A stretch of DNA of 64,000 bases from Mantis religiosa (taxonomy: Eukaryota > Arthropoda > Insecta > Mantodea > Mantidae), in contig CM060953.1 in assembly GCA_030765055.1 (NCBI GenBank), positions 98,259,201 to 98,323,200 of the forward strand, read 5' to 3'. Within the stretch, counting starts at the first letter, position 1, and each line of letters opens with the position of its first letter. Shown one piece after another: positions 31,271 to 43,499 of the stretch. The position numbers and the translations under genes were made by a program. Below the pieces are notes generated by a model, which worked only from the letters and a program-made list of their open reading frames with translations, was not told where the DNA came from and made no database searches.

Positions 31271-31683
31271 TTACAGGCATTAATGTACAAAGATTTGTAT
31301 AACTTGTTAATTTTGTTTGCTTTTTTGTGTATTTAATTTTTATGTTCAAAACTGTTTTTGTCACATTTCATTGCTTAAATTCATGTATAACCACCTAGTT
31401 AGATATTTGTTCCTCTTGTAATTCTAGTAGTAGTGGACGTATCAGAGAGTGAGTATTTTAAATCATTAAATAAAAGCCAAATTCCCAATTTCAAAAATGT
31501 TTTTAAACAGTATTATTTTTAGAGCCTACTTTTTTGTTTTTAGAGACTATTTCTTACATTATAAAACCTATTTTAGGTACCTAAAGTTACATTTTAATGA
31601 ACTAAAATTCTGAAGCCTATTGATGACAAATGTACTAGAGCATTATGGCCTGCAAATTATGATGCAGGGCAATTACAGGGAAA
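31271..31683. other. 3' flank of the hAT relic, no gene
   Basis: AT-rich, no recognised end motif or coding segment. Confidence 0.4.
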
Positions 31684-31695
31684 ACACATTCAGGT

Positions 31696-31905
31696 AGATA
31701 GAATGTCGACTTGACATTCAACATGAAAAATTCAATGCCATTGCCGGAATTACCCAATGGGTAAGAGCGACTGGACGGAAACCAGGAGATCCGTGGTTCA
31801 AATCCCGGCAATGGCATTGAATTTTTCATGTCGACTCTATCTATCCAAAAACTTAGCCTATATACAGCTGGTGTGAAGAAATGATTAATTTCCATCAATT
31901 AACTT
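31696..31905. repeat. tRNA-like foldback family, hairpin copy T7
   Basis: 210 bp with the perfect 12-bp direct repeat ACACATTCAGGT at 31684-31695 and 31906-31917. Inverted tail sequence (ATGAAAAATTCAATGCCATTGCCGG) runs into a partial plus-strand unit (CAATGGGTAAGAGCGACTGG through B box GGTTCAAATCC), then the tail and the outer repeat ATTAATTTCCATCAATTAAC. Confidence 0.85.
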
Positions 31906-31940
31906 ACACATTCAGGTGCTCAGTGGGCACCTTGCTGGTT

Positions 31941-31945
31941 CTTTT

Positions 31946-31993
<48 letters not shown>

Positions 31994-31995
31994 TC
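31941..31995 (+). repeat. (TTTC)n microsatellite
   Basis: About 13 units of CTTT just beyond the T7 duplication. Confidence 0.95.
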
Positions 31996-33394
31996 CTGTT
32001 TTACAAGAGGCACTATAAGATAGTGCCTTGATTCTTGCTTTGCTAAGTAGCTTTTATGTATCCTGGTGCTCTGTAGGTAAATATGGATGCAATGGTTCCT
32101 TCATAAATGTCCTCAGCACTTGTTCTCTTAAGAAGTTTCTCCTTGCAATTTGGCTGGTTTTGCCATCATGTTGATGAAAGTTATTGATTTTTCTGCTGTG
32201 TACTAAATATGTGTTCTAAAATTGAAGTGATCAAAATATATACCAATGTATCCCATTTCATTAAATTATTCTAATTCCCTAAGAATTAAGCAAATTTCTA
32301 TGCTTTTAAGGCCATTTCTTTTTCTTGATATGAGTAGAACCTGTGATTTGCTGTGTCTGTGTGGGTGCATGCATGTGCGCATGTGTATAAGAACAGCATA
32401 ACTCAAAAATGAAAAGTGGGTTAAATAGCAATAGCCCTTTTAAGGATGCAACATGAAAATTGAAACTACCCATTAGAGGGAAGTTTTCAAACATTTTGGT
32501 TTTTTCAAAAATGTCTGTAACAATTTTGATTAAAGTATTTTGTTCAAAATGTTTTGATGATATCTATAGTTTGAATTTTCTGGGAATATTCTGAGAAGTC
32601 CTCTTCATTTTGAATGACTTTCGCATAACTGGTGTACCATAAGAGATAAACATAATCTTACTACACTTACATACACACACAAAAAATTACATGAAAATGT
32701 GCAGTTTATGTCTAGTGCATTTTTTCTGAGACTAAACTACTTTCAGGAATTCTGTATTTTTGTTTGAATTTTCCAATATTTATACTTTTCTCAAAAATGT
32801 TTTTTATCTCGGCCATGGAAAGAAAATGAAATTTCAAAACCATTGCATAGAGACTTGCTGTGCTCTTAAAAGATTTTACTATCACTTAAAACTCACTGCA
32901 TTGTTATCTTCCCTTTGCACCTACAAGAAAATTTGGAATAAAATGATTTCTGCTAATGTTTATCTTATTACATGAAGTAAATAAAGGAATATATAAGCAT
33001 TTGCAAGGATAGTTTGTGTGGTTACTCAGAGAGAGAGAGAGAAAAAAAAAAAAAAAAAATGGCTGCACTCTTGAAATGCAGAGTATAATTAAGTTCCACT
33101 TCAGATCAAGTCCCATAGAGATCATAACAGATTTCAGATTATGAATGAGAGGATATATTTGAATAAGACACCAGGGCACCCTACAGCAGTCTTCATATAG
33201 CTTAGCTGTCTATACCGCTCACAAAAGTTAGAGACACATGAGCTCTGGCCAATGCTCAAGCTGAGCGCTGTTGCCAAAGCATAGTACATGCACCTGCAGA
33301 GGTTCCGTGTAAATAAGAGCAGTTTTACCCGCCAGCAAAGGTTTTGGCTATTCTTCCCATAATTAAACAACACATTAAATATTTCTAAAACATT
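31996..33394. other. No gene recognised
   Basis: Mostly AT-rich. CCGCTCACAAAAGTTAGAGA near 33212 resembles a Tc1-type terminal repeat, but no partner end was found. Confidence 0.4.
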
Positions 33395-34707
33395 AAGATC
33401 TTACAATTACTTTCTTGGAAGTGTTGAAAACAGTGTTGTTATGATAAATTAACTTTAAAGAGAGTCGATTAAAGACACTAGACAACACTTACTTTTAAAT
33501 TTTTCCGGAACTAGTTTCAGAGGCTTTGCCTCTATCATCGGCCGGCTCTTGACTGATTCTCGTTGGTGTAGCTGATGATACCTTGTCACAGGTCTCCTCT
33601 GGTGGCGGCTCAAGGAACTTGCTGAACAAATCCTTCTGGGGGATGTCGAAATTGAATACTTTGTTCCTATTTTTTGAAATGAAGATTTGTTCCCATGTGG
33701 ATAGTTCTTGTTTTCCTGTTGTATGTTTCAGTAGTTTTGGTTCTGGATTTATGTTGTGGTTTTTTTCCCAAAAATGTGTGGCAACTGCTGATTTTTCTAA
33801 TTGTTTATATTTTATGTTTCTAAAGTGTTCCTTTGCTCTTGTTTCTAAATTTCTTTTTGTTTTTCCAATATAAATTTGACTACAGTCATTGCATTCAATT
33901 TGATATATACCAGATTTTTTGTTTGATGGAATAGCATCTTTGATGTTTGAGCAAATTAGGTTTTTTAAGGAGAAATGGTTGACTGGTGCTAGTTGAATAT
34001 TTTGTTTTTTGAAGACTTTTTTGAATTTATCATAGGCCCATGGATGGTAAGTGAATTTTTTGAAAATCATATTAGTTTCTGTAGATGAGAGAGTTGTGGT
34101 TTCCTTTAGTAGCTTCTTCTTTTTTGCTAAGCTCACTTTTTTGTCCACTAATGATTTGGGAAAGTTATTTTTTTGTGCTATTTCAATTATTTTGTTGTAT
34201 TCTGTTTTGTATTCTTCTGCTGTGAGAGGGATGTTTACCAGTCTGTGTGCTAAACTATTGAAGATTGCCTGTTTGTGGGATCTTGGGTTGTAGCCATTAG
34301 CTTTTATGTAGTTGTCTGTCTGTGTTGGTTTTCTGTAAATGCCAAAGTTTAGTCTGTTTTTATTCCTCATTATTTTTAGATCCAAAAATGGTAAATGCTC
34401 GTCTTTTTCTATTTCTACAGTGAATTTGATGCTTTTTTCTTGGATATTTAAAAGTTTTAGTGCATCACTGATGTGTTTTTTTGGTACTATTGCAAAGATG
34501 TCATCTACATATCGTTGCCAGAGTTTGAACATCCAAGGGAAACCTTTGTTGATCCTTATTTCTAATGCACTCATGTACAGATCGGCCAGGAAGGGTGATA
34601 GTGGGTTGCCCATTGCTAACCCTGAAGTTTGGTGATAATATTTTGTTTGAAACTGGAAGAAATTTTGTTCTATGCATAATTTGGTTAGTTCAATGTAGTC
34701 TGAAATT
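33395..34707 (-). mobile_element. PLE-A single copy, 5'-truncated
   Basis: Near-identical to the PLE-A arms from the 3' tail (GTAATTGTAA end at about 33395) up to the ISDYIELTK region of the RT, where homology stops at about 34707. It keeps the full 3' tail also present in the right arm of the dimer. No clear target duplication. Confidence 0.85.
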
Positions 34708-34817
34708 CTGAGATTTCGTAAAAACTTGTTCTTATTAAATATAATTTTTCTGCCCTGAGAATGAAGCACTCCACGTTTGTTGATCGAAAAATCACTTGTC
34801 CCAGCTTCGAGGGACAT
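33495..34817 (-). CDS. Chimeric ORF: foreign N-terminus fused to PLE-A RT-endonuclease
   Basis: 440 codons from ATG 34817. The first 38 residues (MSLEAGTSDFSINKRGVLHS then QGRKIIFNKNKFLRNL) are not PLE. The HSQGR-x-I-IFN pattern resembles, from memory, the start of helix-turn-helix proteins found in repeated insect ORFs. From ISDYIELTK onward it is PLE-A: GLAMGNPLSPF, YVDD, then GIY...YIG. RT motif A (SFDVKSLF) is missing, so it cannot be a working RT. It differs from the dimer arms by isolated changes (HTTGK for HTSGK, ISQEP for ISREP). Expression is unknown. Confidence 0.8.
   Translation of the reverse strand: MSLEAGTSDFSINKRGVLHSQGRKIIFNKNKFLRNLRISDYIELTKLCIEQNFFQFQTKYYHQTSGLAMGNPLSPFLADLYMSALEIRINKGFPWMFKLWQRYVDDIFAIVPKKHISDALKLLNIQEKSIKFTVEIEKDEHLPFLDLKIMRNKNRLNFGIYRKPTQTDNYIKANGYNPRSHKQAIFNSLAHRLVNIPLTAEEYKTEYNKIIEIAQKNNFPKSLVDKKVSLAKKKKLLKETTTLSSTETNMIFKKFTYHPWAYDKFKKVFKKQNIQLAPVNHFSLKNLICSNIKDAIPSNKKSGIYQIECNDCSQIYIGKTKRNLETRAKEHFRNIKYKQLEKSAVATHFWEKNHNINPEPKLLKHTTGKQELSTWEQIFISKNRNKVFNFDIPQKDLFSKFLEPPPEETCDKVSSATPTRISQEPADDRGKASETSSGKI
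33505..33545 (-). ncRNA. Hammerhead-like fold of PLE-A, single copy
   Basis: Identical to the right-arm motif: helix I CCGG/CCGG, CCGATGA, helix II AGAGGC/GCCTCT, GAAA, ACTAGT. It also carries the family-wide U4-to-C change. Confidence 0.65.
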
Positions 34818-35107
34818 GCTGACACACTCAAATCACAAACACTGGAAAACAGATTTGTATAGTAATAATATAATGTAATATTAACAATGTTTCAACTTGA
34901 GTTCAACACACAACTTAACGATGCCATTCACTTTAACAAAACGACCCCTGTACTCTGAAAATGAAATGAAAATTAACTGTTTCAAACTGCGTGACTTCTG
35001 TTTTAATAGTAGGTGCATTATTTATTGATGCTTGAGATAACTGTTATGAGGAAAGAATGGTGTTGTTTTTCAGGCGTATCTGTGTTGAATGGATGGATGT
35101 TGGGTGT
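34818..35107. other. Flank, no gene
   Basis: Possible 5' region of the disrupted HSQGR-type ORF; nothing else recognised. Confidence 0.35.
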
Positions 35108-35402
35108 AACCATAACCATGTGAAGATAAAAAGTGCATCGCTCGTGTTATAAGTATCGTAGAGACAGGATTTTCGTATGGTCATGATCAGAAAATAACAT
35201 TCTTTCTTATTATGAGATTGGCATCTGTAATATTCAAATACTTATCCGTAGCATTTAACCATAACCATGTGAAAGATAAAATGTGCATCGCTCATGTTCT
35301 AAGTATTTTAGAGACAGGATTTTTGTACGGTCATGATCAGAAAATAAAATTCTTTCTTATTATAAAATTGGCATCTGTCTTTCTTCAAACATTTATCTGA
35401 GG
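35108..35402. repeat. Tandem duplication, period 149 bp
   Basis: Two units starting AACCATAACCATGTGAAAGA at 35108 and 35257, sharing GTGCATCGCTC, GAGACAGGATTTT and GGTCATGATCAGAAAATAA. The second unit is slightly shorter and diverged by scattered changes. Neither encodes a recognised protein. Confidence 0.85.
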
Positions 35403-38400
35403 ATAATTAATTAATATAATATTCTCAGTTCAGGCATGCGAAATGTGTGTACCACATTTGGCAGCGCTGCTAGGTAGGGCTAGCTTAGGATTGGCTGGAG
35501 TCTGCAGTATGGCCCGCCTCCATATACTTTTAACTTTTGCAAAGATTTTAGGTGTTAAAGATGACAGTAATGGAATGCAACTACAGAGAGTATGTAATTT
35601 TAAATCTCTTATCTTTAAGTTTACATTTTAATTCAATTTTTTAAAATTATTTTAATGATAGGTATATTTTAACTGTTACTAAACTAAATTACATGTATCA
35701 TTCCCCTTTCTATCAATCCTTCTAGTTTTAGTTGTTAAGAAGCAATGCTATGTGATTGTTCATTTCATAAACATTACATAACTCTGTGTAAATGATGTTT
35801 AAAAATATGCATATCCTACTTTGCAGTGAACTAGTTCCATATATTTTACTATACTTCCTTAATAAGAAATGTCAAGAATGCCCGGTTTTGTTCAGTACTA
35901 CTAAGAATACTTTTATCAGTGTTTTTATTCTACCCTGGAGTGAGCTGCACATGTTATGCACACAACCACTCCTCTTGGTGACTAAACTTTTAGGATACCC
36001 CTTGCAATTGATGTGCATATTTAATTTCTATTGAAATATGCCTGCTTTGTTATTGTATTGTATTGCTGTGTTACCTTGATTAATGCACAGTTTTTACCTT
36101 GTTAGGCTATTGGTAAACATGGCATACCAAAATGAACTGGGAGGCATGGGGCTCAGCAATGTAAAGAACAGGGGCAAGTAGGAAAGCACCAGTTGTAACA
36201 AATTTTTCACTAGGGAGGATCATTAATGTCTTCAGCAGAAGTGAAAACAATACTTTTTAACTTCAGCTGAATTGAAGCTACTTGTCACTTTCCTAGTTCT
36301 TTACAGAACGTGAGGAATCACTGTAAAGAGTTTGGTCCAGGGAATTGCATAGTGACTTGTAAACAGGTCATCACTGAGGAGCATGCCATGGATGTCTTAT
36401 ATATGCAGTCAACCATAGAAACATTACCTGATGAAGAGTAAGTGTTCGCAGTGGGCACATAGGCATCTCGAATTGGGGCTGAATTTCATTTGGAAGTCTT
36501 GAGTACCGTGAACTTGTGGAAGCTAAGGCAGTTGGACCTATCACAACATTTTAGCCCCATCTGACAGAGAAAGTTATCCCAAAAAAAAGTCCTGTTTCCT
36601 ACAGGACAACCTAGTGTCCATATATCAAGGATAGTTCAGTGTTGGTTTGAGGGACGAGAGGATATCTCATTGATATGTCACACTGAAGATCATTTGATCT
36701 AAACCCATACGTATGAGGACGTAGGACGTATGACGTATGAGGAGCATCAAATTTTTAGGTGGAATACAATACGTCTTATATACTAGATAGGGTATTTCTG
36801 GAGGAGACAATTTAAGAGCATAAAGATCTGGCATTAAGTCAGAATTCAACATTAGGTAAGTACTGAAGCAGAAGATTGGAAATGACATGTTTCAAACAGC
36901 TCCAGCTCTGAGAAGAGAGTATAGATTCCAGTACAATTGCTTCATAGATATAACTAATAATTGTCTGGTTGTGGTGAAGCTACAAAAAGACAAACACAAA
37001 GCTGATTGGATCCAATGCATTTGTTGCTGGTGTTGGCTTCCTAAATACTTGATTACTAACTAATAAAGAAAATGTGAAACATGTGTTACATCATCATTGT
37101 AACTTTAATAAATCGCTAAATATGCTCTTTGAATACACAAAATGTCTGGCCATCTATCCATATAAGGCATGCTCCCCTGAACCCATAGGAATAAAATTTG
37201 AGCATTTTTCATTAAAAATAGTTTTTTGATATTGAGCACGTACTTTATCTTTATAATACACATTTTTAAAAGCTATGGCTTTCTCTCCCAGATTACCCTA
37301 TGTGATAAAGAAAGTAAAAGAAGTGTAGAGAAAGTCATATTAATGTAACATATCAAGTAGATAGGAACAGTTAGAGTACAAGTAAAAATTAGTTAAAATA
37401 TGTACGACATTGATGAATATTTGATTTTGAGAAAGATGATTTAAAGTATTTTTAAATTTTATTAGAATAATAAAAAGGTCTACATTGGGTCTTGAGTGTT
37501 AGTTTTGTCCATATATGTACACCTCCCAGGTTAAAAATAACTGTACATGTTCCAGATGTGTTGATTGTGCTATGAACAAATATACGGTAATTTTTAAGAA
37601 AACCTTTTGGAACCAAATACTTAAAATATATTGTCACTTGTGGCATTATTGTGCTGCTGCCACAGGCCGGAGCTGGGTGCTTGACAGGAGAGAAAAAGAC
37701 AGAGAGGCCTCAGAACGTTCTGCCCATTGTTGCTGCCACTAAAGTTCTCGAAAGATCTGCGGCTTTCTAGAAACAATGGCTGGGTAGGTGTAAATACCTG
37801 CAGGGCGTTAGGAGCGACAGTTGTTGGTTATTGCAGCAGTCGACAATTGAAGTGTTCCGCAGTGATTTGTTTCATTTTTTTCGTGCAGCAAAACACCAAG
37901 TCAGCCTCGAGGACAGCAGATTGTCAATTTCACGTCTTTTTACTACAGCAAAAGCTGTTCTAAATTTCGGCAAACCAGATTTCCAAATCTACGTAACCCA
38001 TGCAAGTAACCTTGGACCATCTCATACAGTGAGAGTTGACACAGTGTTCCCAAGTTAATCTTCCAAAGTATTAACAGATGCAAGTATGGCATGAATATAA
38101 ATATTTGAATGTGGATACAATGAAAGCAATAGAAGTGTATTAGTGATCTGTGCTCATTAACTTGGAACCATACACCTACTTCATCAAAAATTTGTCATAA
38201 GATTTAATTCCAGACAGTTAGTAGAAAATAGTGATATGTGCAAATATGTATTCGCTTTTAACACTAGGTGAAAACCACTAAGCAAACAACAATGAATACA
38301 AGGATGAAAGATGCTGCCTGTCAGCATTATCAAACTGAAGATGACAATCAGTTAATAATCAACAAACATTTAAGTTTTGCATTTCTACTCTAAAAGTTAT

Positions 38401-38491
38401 AAACAACATTGTTGCTTTCAGATACTTTGAATAAGCCATTTGAATTTTATAATTATAAAAATTAAAAATGAATAAATGAGTATCTAAAGTA
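35403..38491. other. No supported gene
   Basis: A short frame at 35509-35592 (MARLHILLTFAKILG) followed by GTATGT could be a first exon, but there is no homology to support it. Frames at 37515-38058 were not recognised. The rest is AT-rich. Confidence 0.35.
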
Positions 38492-38531
38492 TTACAATTC
38501 CTTTCTTGGAAGTGTTGAAAACAGTGTTGTT
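38492..38531 (-). repeat. Solo PLE-A 3' tail fragment
   Basis: About 40 bp (TTACAATT...TTTCTTGGAAGTG...GAAAACAGTGTTGTT) match the extreme 3' tail of PLE-A at 18137-18178 and 33395-33435 with one difference, with no coding sequence attached. Confidence 0.8.
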
Positions 38532-39289
38532 GTAGTACATTAAATTTAGTCTAAATTATTTCTCAAGCAAACAATGAGTAGTGATTTTAATAGAACCCTT
38601 TGCAGTAATGAATGCTTTAAGAAGATATATGGAGTTCTTATACTGTGTATAAGGTATTTTTGCATTACACTTCACTGTTATTTTGTTCAGATTTGATTAT
38701 CAGTTTGTCTCAGAACTCATGTCATAAAAATACCAAAAATGTGCTTTGTGTTAAAAGAATACAAGCTGTTAAAAGAATAATAAAAATAGGTACCAACAAA
38801 TGTGCATTCTCGCTTATCATAAGTGGCTCCATATCTATGACCAGCACTTTACAGTAAATCCAAGAACAGCTTAAGCTTATCCTTCTCATCTTCGATTGTC
38901 CAAAATCAATGTACATCTGATAAACTGGATCAATAAACTATCAATATCAATCAATATCACTAAACAACCAAAACACACAAGTTTTTTCTTCCTTTCTCCG
39001 TCATATGAAGGTTAACAACTTGAATATCCAAGCCAACAGATCAGTACAGTTCTCTGCTTGACTGACCACATATGCATTAAACAAAATTATACATATATAT
39101 TCATAGACCTTGCAAAATCTGAATGATTTCATTTCCCCACAGAAACCATTACATTCCTCAAGAAGCAACAAAGTGATTATATTAGTGTGTATGTTAGTAA
39201 TAAGTGGTAAGTGGTAAGTATCGAACATTGGGGTAAATATTGGGGTTAAATGGTTGAAAAAAATGTATGTCAGTGGAACCAAAAATACT
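38532..39289. other. No gene recognised
   Basis: AT-rich sequence without recognised coding or repeat structure. Confidence 0.4.
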
Positions 39290-40110
39290 TTATGCTATAG
39301 AAATATAGCGACTGAATTGAAGGGAAGGAACCCGTTGAATAAGGAACCCATAGGATGTTTTGTAGGAAACTATTGGATCTTCCAAGTTCAGTGTCAAGAG
39401 AGGTAGCACAGCTGGAGATGGGAAGGTATCATTATAGAAAGAGCTCTGAAATTTTGGTTTAGGATCTTGAATTTAGATAAAAGTAATTTAAGGCAGTGTG
39501 TAGAGCTTCAGTAAAAGTCTTAGGGAATCTGAATGGACGAGAAACATCCGAAAGAACCTGGAAGTGAATGGATGGGGGAGTACTTGAGGAAAGGGGGTAT
39601 AGTCATAATATATTTTGAAAAATAATTAAAGAGATTTAAAGCACAGAAATCCAAAAGCTTTTTGGTAAGTTCGGTAGTAAACATTTTAAGTGAAGCAAAA
39701 AGGAGACACATTGATACAGTAAACAGTGAACAAAGGGAGGTAATAGCATGGCTAAGAACTGGTTTTTGGAGGCTAAAAGAACTAAGAACTATTCTATGGA
39801 GTCATGTCCCATTTGTGGAGGGTAGAAAGATCTGAAGCATATAGTTTTTGAAAGGATTTATGGAGGAAAAAATTTCTGGAGCAGAAATGGGAGAAGGTGG
39901 ATAGATCAGCATTAAGTGGATCTTTAGGAGTGCATGAGCTTAGGTCCGTTTTTAAGTAAAGTAAACAAATGGAACTGGCCTGTAATAAGGGAATTAGAAT
40001 TAACAATATTTTTTTATGTGCCATTAATGCCTTAGATGCCTTCGAGAAGAATAAGATAATGGATAGAAGCAATTATGTTGTGCAGGTATGACAGACTGAT
40101 AGGCGGAGCT
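39290..40110 (+). pseudogene. LINE C-terminal fragment with CCHC-like end
   Basis: Plus-strand pieces with frame changes: NPLNKEPIGCFVGNYW, ERALKFWFRILNLDKSNLRQ, SEAKRRHIDTVNSEQREVIA-WLRTGFWRLKELR, then ESCPICGG-stop-KDLKHIVFE. This order (ALKYW-type block, AWLKTG-WKLR block, CPxC...H) matches the extreme C-terminus of a group of arthropod non-LTR retrotransposons. Only the tail is present, consistent with 5' truncation on insertion. Confidence 0.65.
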
Positions 40111-43100
40111 GAATGCCTGCCATAGTCAAACATGTATTAGCTTAACACACATAAATAAATACAAATATTAGTATGTGATGTTCTGAGTTGGTTCTTTTAT
40201 GAATAAATGGATTATTTCCATATTGTGCTTGCCATTAATGATTACACCTTTATTTACAATTAGAAGTACAAGTACAGCCTTTCAACACCTATTCTCATTT
40301 TGCAAGCTATAATTTCTATTTATATTCACAGTCTCATTGCTTTTATTCACCTTTTATGTTTAGTAATTTTTTATTGTTTTTACTATAGTAGCTAGAGAAG
40401 ATATTGCATTCCACCCGAATTTGATACCAAGATTTCAGTGGTTTTGAGGTCCCCTGAATCCAAAAAGGAGGTTTGTGTGTGTCAGTTCATCCGGAACAGC
40501 AACTCAATAATGAAACATCAGTTAGATATTCTTTCACGTATGCTACATGAAGATTTTCAAGAAAATCTTCCCACCCCAGACTGTCCTTAATGTACAGCAC
40601 TTTTTTGAAGTTCTTTATTTAATCAAAAATGGTTCTAATGATTTTGATTAAAATGCCATATGTATATGCATACCATATTTTCATATGAAATATATACCTT
40701 GAATTTTCTGGAAATGTTATTAGAAGTTGTCTTCTTTCCAATAATTTTGCATAGCTGGTAAGTCTTAATGCGATGTCTCTGTCATACTGTACCTGGGGTT
40801 GTGATGACTATTATCATATAAGCAAATACTTAACGTGATGTTGGTCTTATGATACATGCAGGGGATCATTAAATGCTACTTTTGCCAGAAATAGTGGTGC
40901 TAACATTCGAAGAACAAGTTATTATTTAAACTTGCATTACTTCAGATAACTAACTTCACACTGTCTCAGACTCCCCCTTCAGCAGAATAAAATGTATGCA
41001 TCCTTTTTTTTTCCAGATGAATGGCAATAATCCCACTGATGACAGTGGACATACAACTGCTTTGAGTTGACTCCCAAATACTACTGCTCCAATCCATGTT
41101 GTTCCATTGCAGGCTGTTCTGATCTATACTATATCACAGTGTTGGTGAGTGGCATGCCTTATCTGATACATGACTCCAGGAGCCCCTCCAGCTTCATAGG
41201 ACCAAATACATGTGGACCATCTCTTAAACTATCTATTTTTGGAAGTACTTTCCTCTTCTTGCAGATACAATACACTCTCATCTTATGTTGATCTCATTAA
41301 GTATAAAAAATAAAGAAGAAATTAGTACATTTGACTCAAATATACATAAAAACATTTTCTAAAGCAAATTAACATTTTGATGGACAGTGTTTCAGGTAAT
41401 TCCATAGCTCTTGAGTTGGGATACATGAGCTTGCATAACCTGAATCCTTTCTTTTCCTTTATTAACACTGAAACTGGTAGCATAAATTTTTAAATAATAT
41501 ATGGACCCATATACACGTGTGCGATTTTAGTAGTATGTTTGCACAAGCATTAGTAATTAGATGGTACTTTACATAAACTGTATACTATATAGCAAAAGAA
41601 TGTAATTTACACTGCTAACGGAAGACCTTTTGAAGTCGTGTTTAGGTTTGGAATATTGTCTAGTACTTTTGATTCTCTCAGGATCAGCTTTTATATCTCT
41701 GTGTGAATAATGTCTTAACTTCAAACTAGGAGTAACAAATTTAATTTAACTGGAATTGACAGTTAAACCTACTTCTTGCAAGCAGCTCTACTCCTCAATC
41801 ACATGTTTAACTTGTTTTTCAAACCTTTCTGAGTACTCAAGATGACAATGAGCATTTTTAGAATGCCATGTTTCTCAAAACAAATGAACTGCATTTATAT
41901 TTGACAGCTACTTTCTAATGTTTTGCAAGTTGATTTCTATGTAGTTTGTTCAGTTTGCTCTAAGAGTTTGTTAATTATCATTTAAAGATGTGTTCGCCCA
42001 AAAATAAATTTGACTAGAGAACATTTCCGGACTATAGTTTTTTTACTATCTCAAATCATTATTAACACCTTAAAAAGTGTGAGAATTGGCTTAAAAATAC
42101 ATTTGGTGAAGAACTCTCATTTAAGGCAGCAGTTGATAATAATTTGTATAGTGAATTCAAGAGAGACCATCTTGTTCTTAATTACGAATTTCCTCGAGGA
42201 CACCTAAGAATTATATTATTGATGAAAATGTTGCCACTGATTGAGTAAAGGAAAAAAATCTATGGCAGCACTTTATAATTGCTGGAAAGAAAAATCTATT
42301 GGCTCAATGGGTCTTTTGAACGGAATCTAAGCTTACAAAAGTCTGACAAATTTACAATTCTGATAAGAAGGGGGTTGCTGGTTTTGTTTTTTGAAACAGA
42401 TCATATTGCTACAATAGCATTAGAATTTAGATACATCATTACTACTAACTCAGTTTTTTAAAAAACTGTGAAAAATGCCAAAAAGTAGAAGTAATTTTGC
42501 ATCAGGAGAATACATTGTCGCATACCGCAAAACTAATAACTGAAGGTCAGCAGCATGAATCCTATAACACACAGCCCTGACCTATTCCTTGTTATTTTTT
42601 GTATCCTTTTTCTTTTCTTTTCCTTTTTTATTCAAAATTAAAATAAATGCATGGAATTATGTTTTTGTCATCAAATGAAGCAATGAAACATTACAGACTT
42701 CATTTCTGAAGTGTGGATGAGAGGTAGATATCATTACTTTGACTGGTTTAATCATAGGCAATAATGTATTGTTGTTAAAGGGGAATGTTCTGAAAAACAA
42801 TAAAATAACTTAATTTTTCTAAATTAAATTTTGTTTGATTTTCTAAAAGGTTTTAGTATTGCCTTTGTATGTGCTTAAGTCATCCCTCATGGGATTTGTT
42901 AAATTTTCATGTCTGCAAATACCTCATCTCATTGACACCCAAGTTCTTATACAGCGTGCACAGATTCACACAGTGTGCAACTTGGACCATAAAGTAACAC
43001 AGTTCTCCCTCTTTGGCGTTCTTTTAGTGAAGGCAGAGAAATTCATACTGTGGAAGGTTCTCATAAAATTTTTCAAAGTTCTTTGCTTCAATTTGTTAAA

Positions 43101-43499
43101 ATAATCCTTTCATCTTTCACCTTGACAGCTAGTGAGTAATGGCCATGTAGCTAACTAATAACTAACTGCAGCATATATCCATTAGTAGTATTCATGTGCA
43201 TCTTCTCCACTATCTCTGGAGCAGTCTGTCATGCTCGTATCAGTTCCTTCTTCCACATTTTCCCCTCTGCTGATGATAATTTCACAGTGCAATCCACTGC
43301 AGATTTACTCTGCAGATTAACTACACCGTGAAGTGTTTTAGGATGGCACTGGTTTATCTAAGAATTATGGAACAGAGCCTATTTTTACTTTCTCTCTTCA
43401 CAAATTTGTTCAAGAAAGTATTGCATTCCATCCAAAAATTTGATATTGAGATTTCATCATAAGTACATATTTTGAGACTCCTGAATCCTATAAATGAAT
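40111..43499. other. No gene recognised
   Basis: Over 3 kb of AT-rich sequence with short frames only. No tRNA-like unit or PLE block was detected. It could be old intergenic or intronic DNA. Confidence 0.45.

Noticed and set aside
33200..33380. Tc1-type terminal repeat at CCGCTCACAAAAGTTAGAGA
   Set aside because: Only one end was seen and no transposase lies nearby, so no element is annotated.
35443..35631. Possible first exon (MARLHILLTFAKILG... followed by GTATGT)
   Set aside because: No homology, no supporting downstream exon and ordinary codon content; kept only as a note.
37515..38058. Overlapping frames of 75-78 residues around 37.5-38.1 kb
   Set aside because: No recognisable domain, splice signals or repeat context; they could be chance frames.
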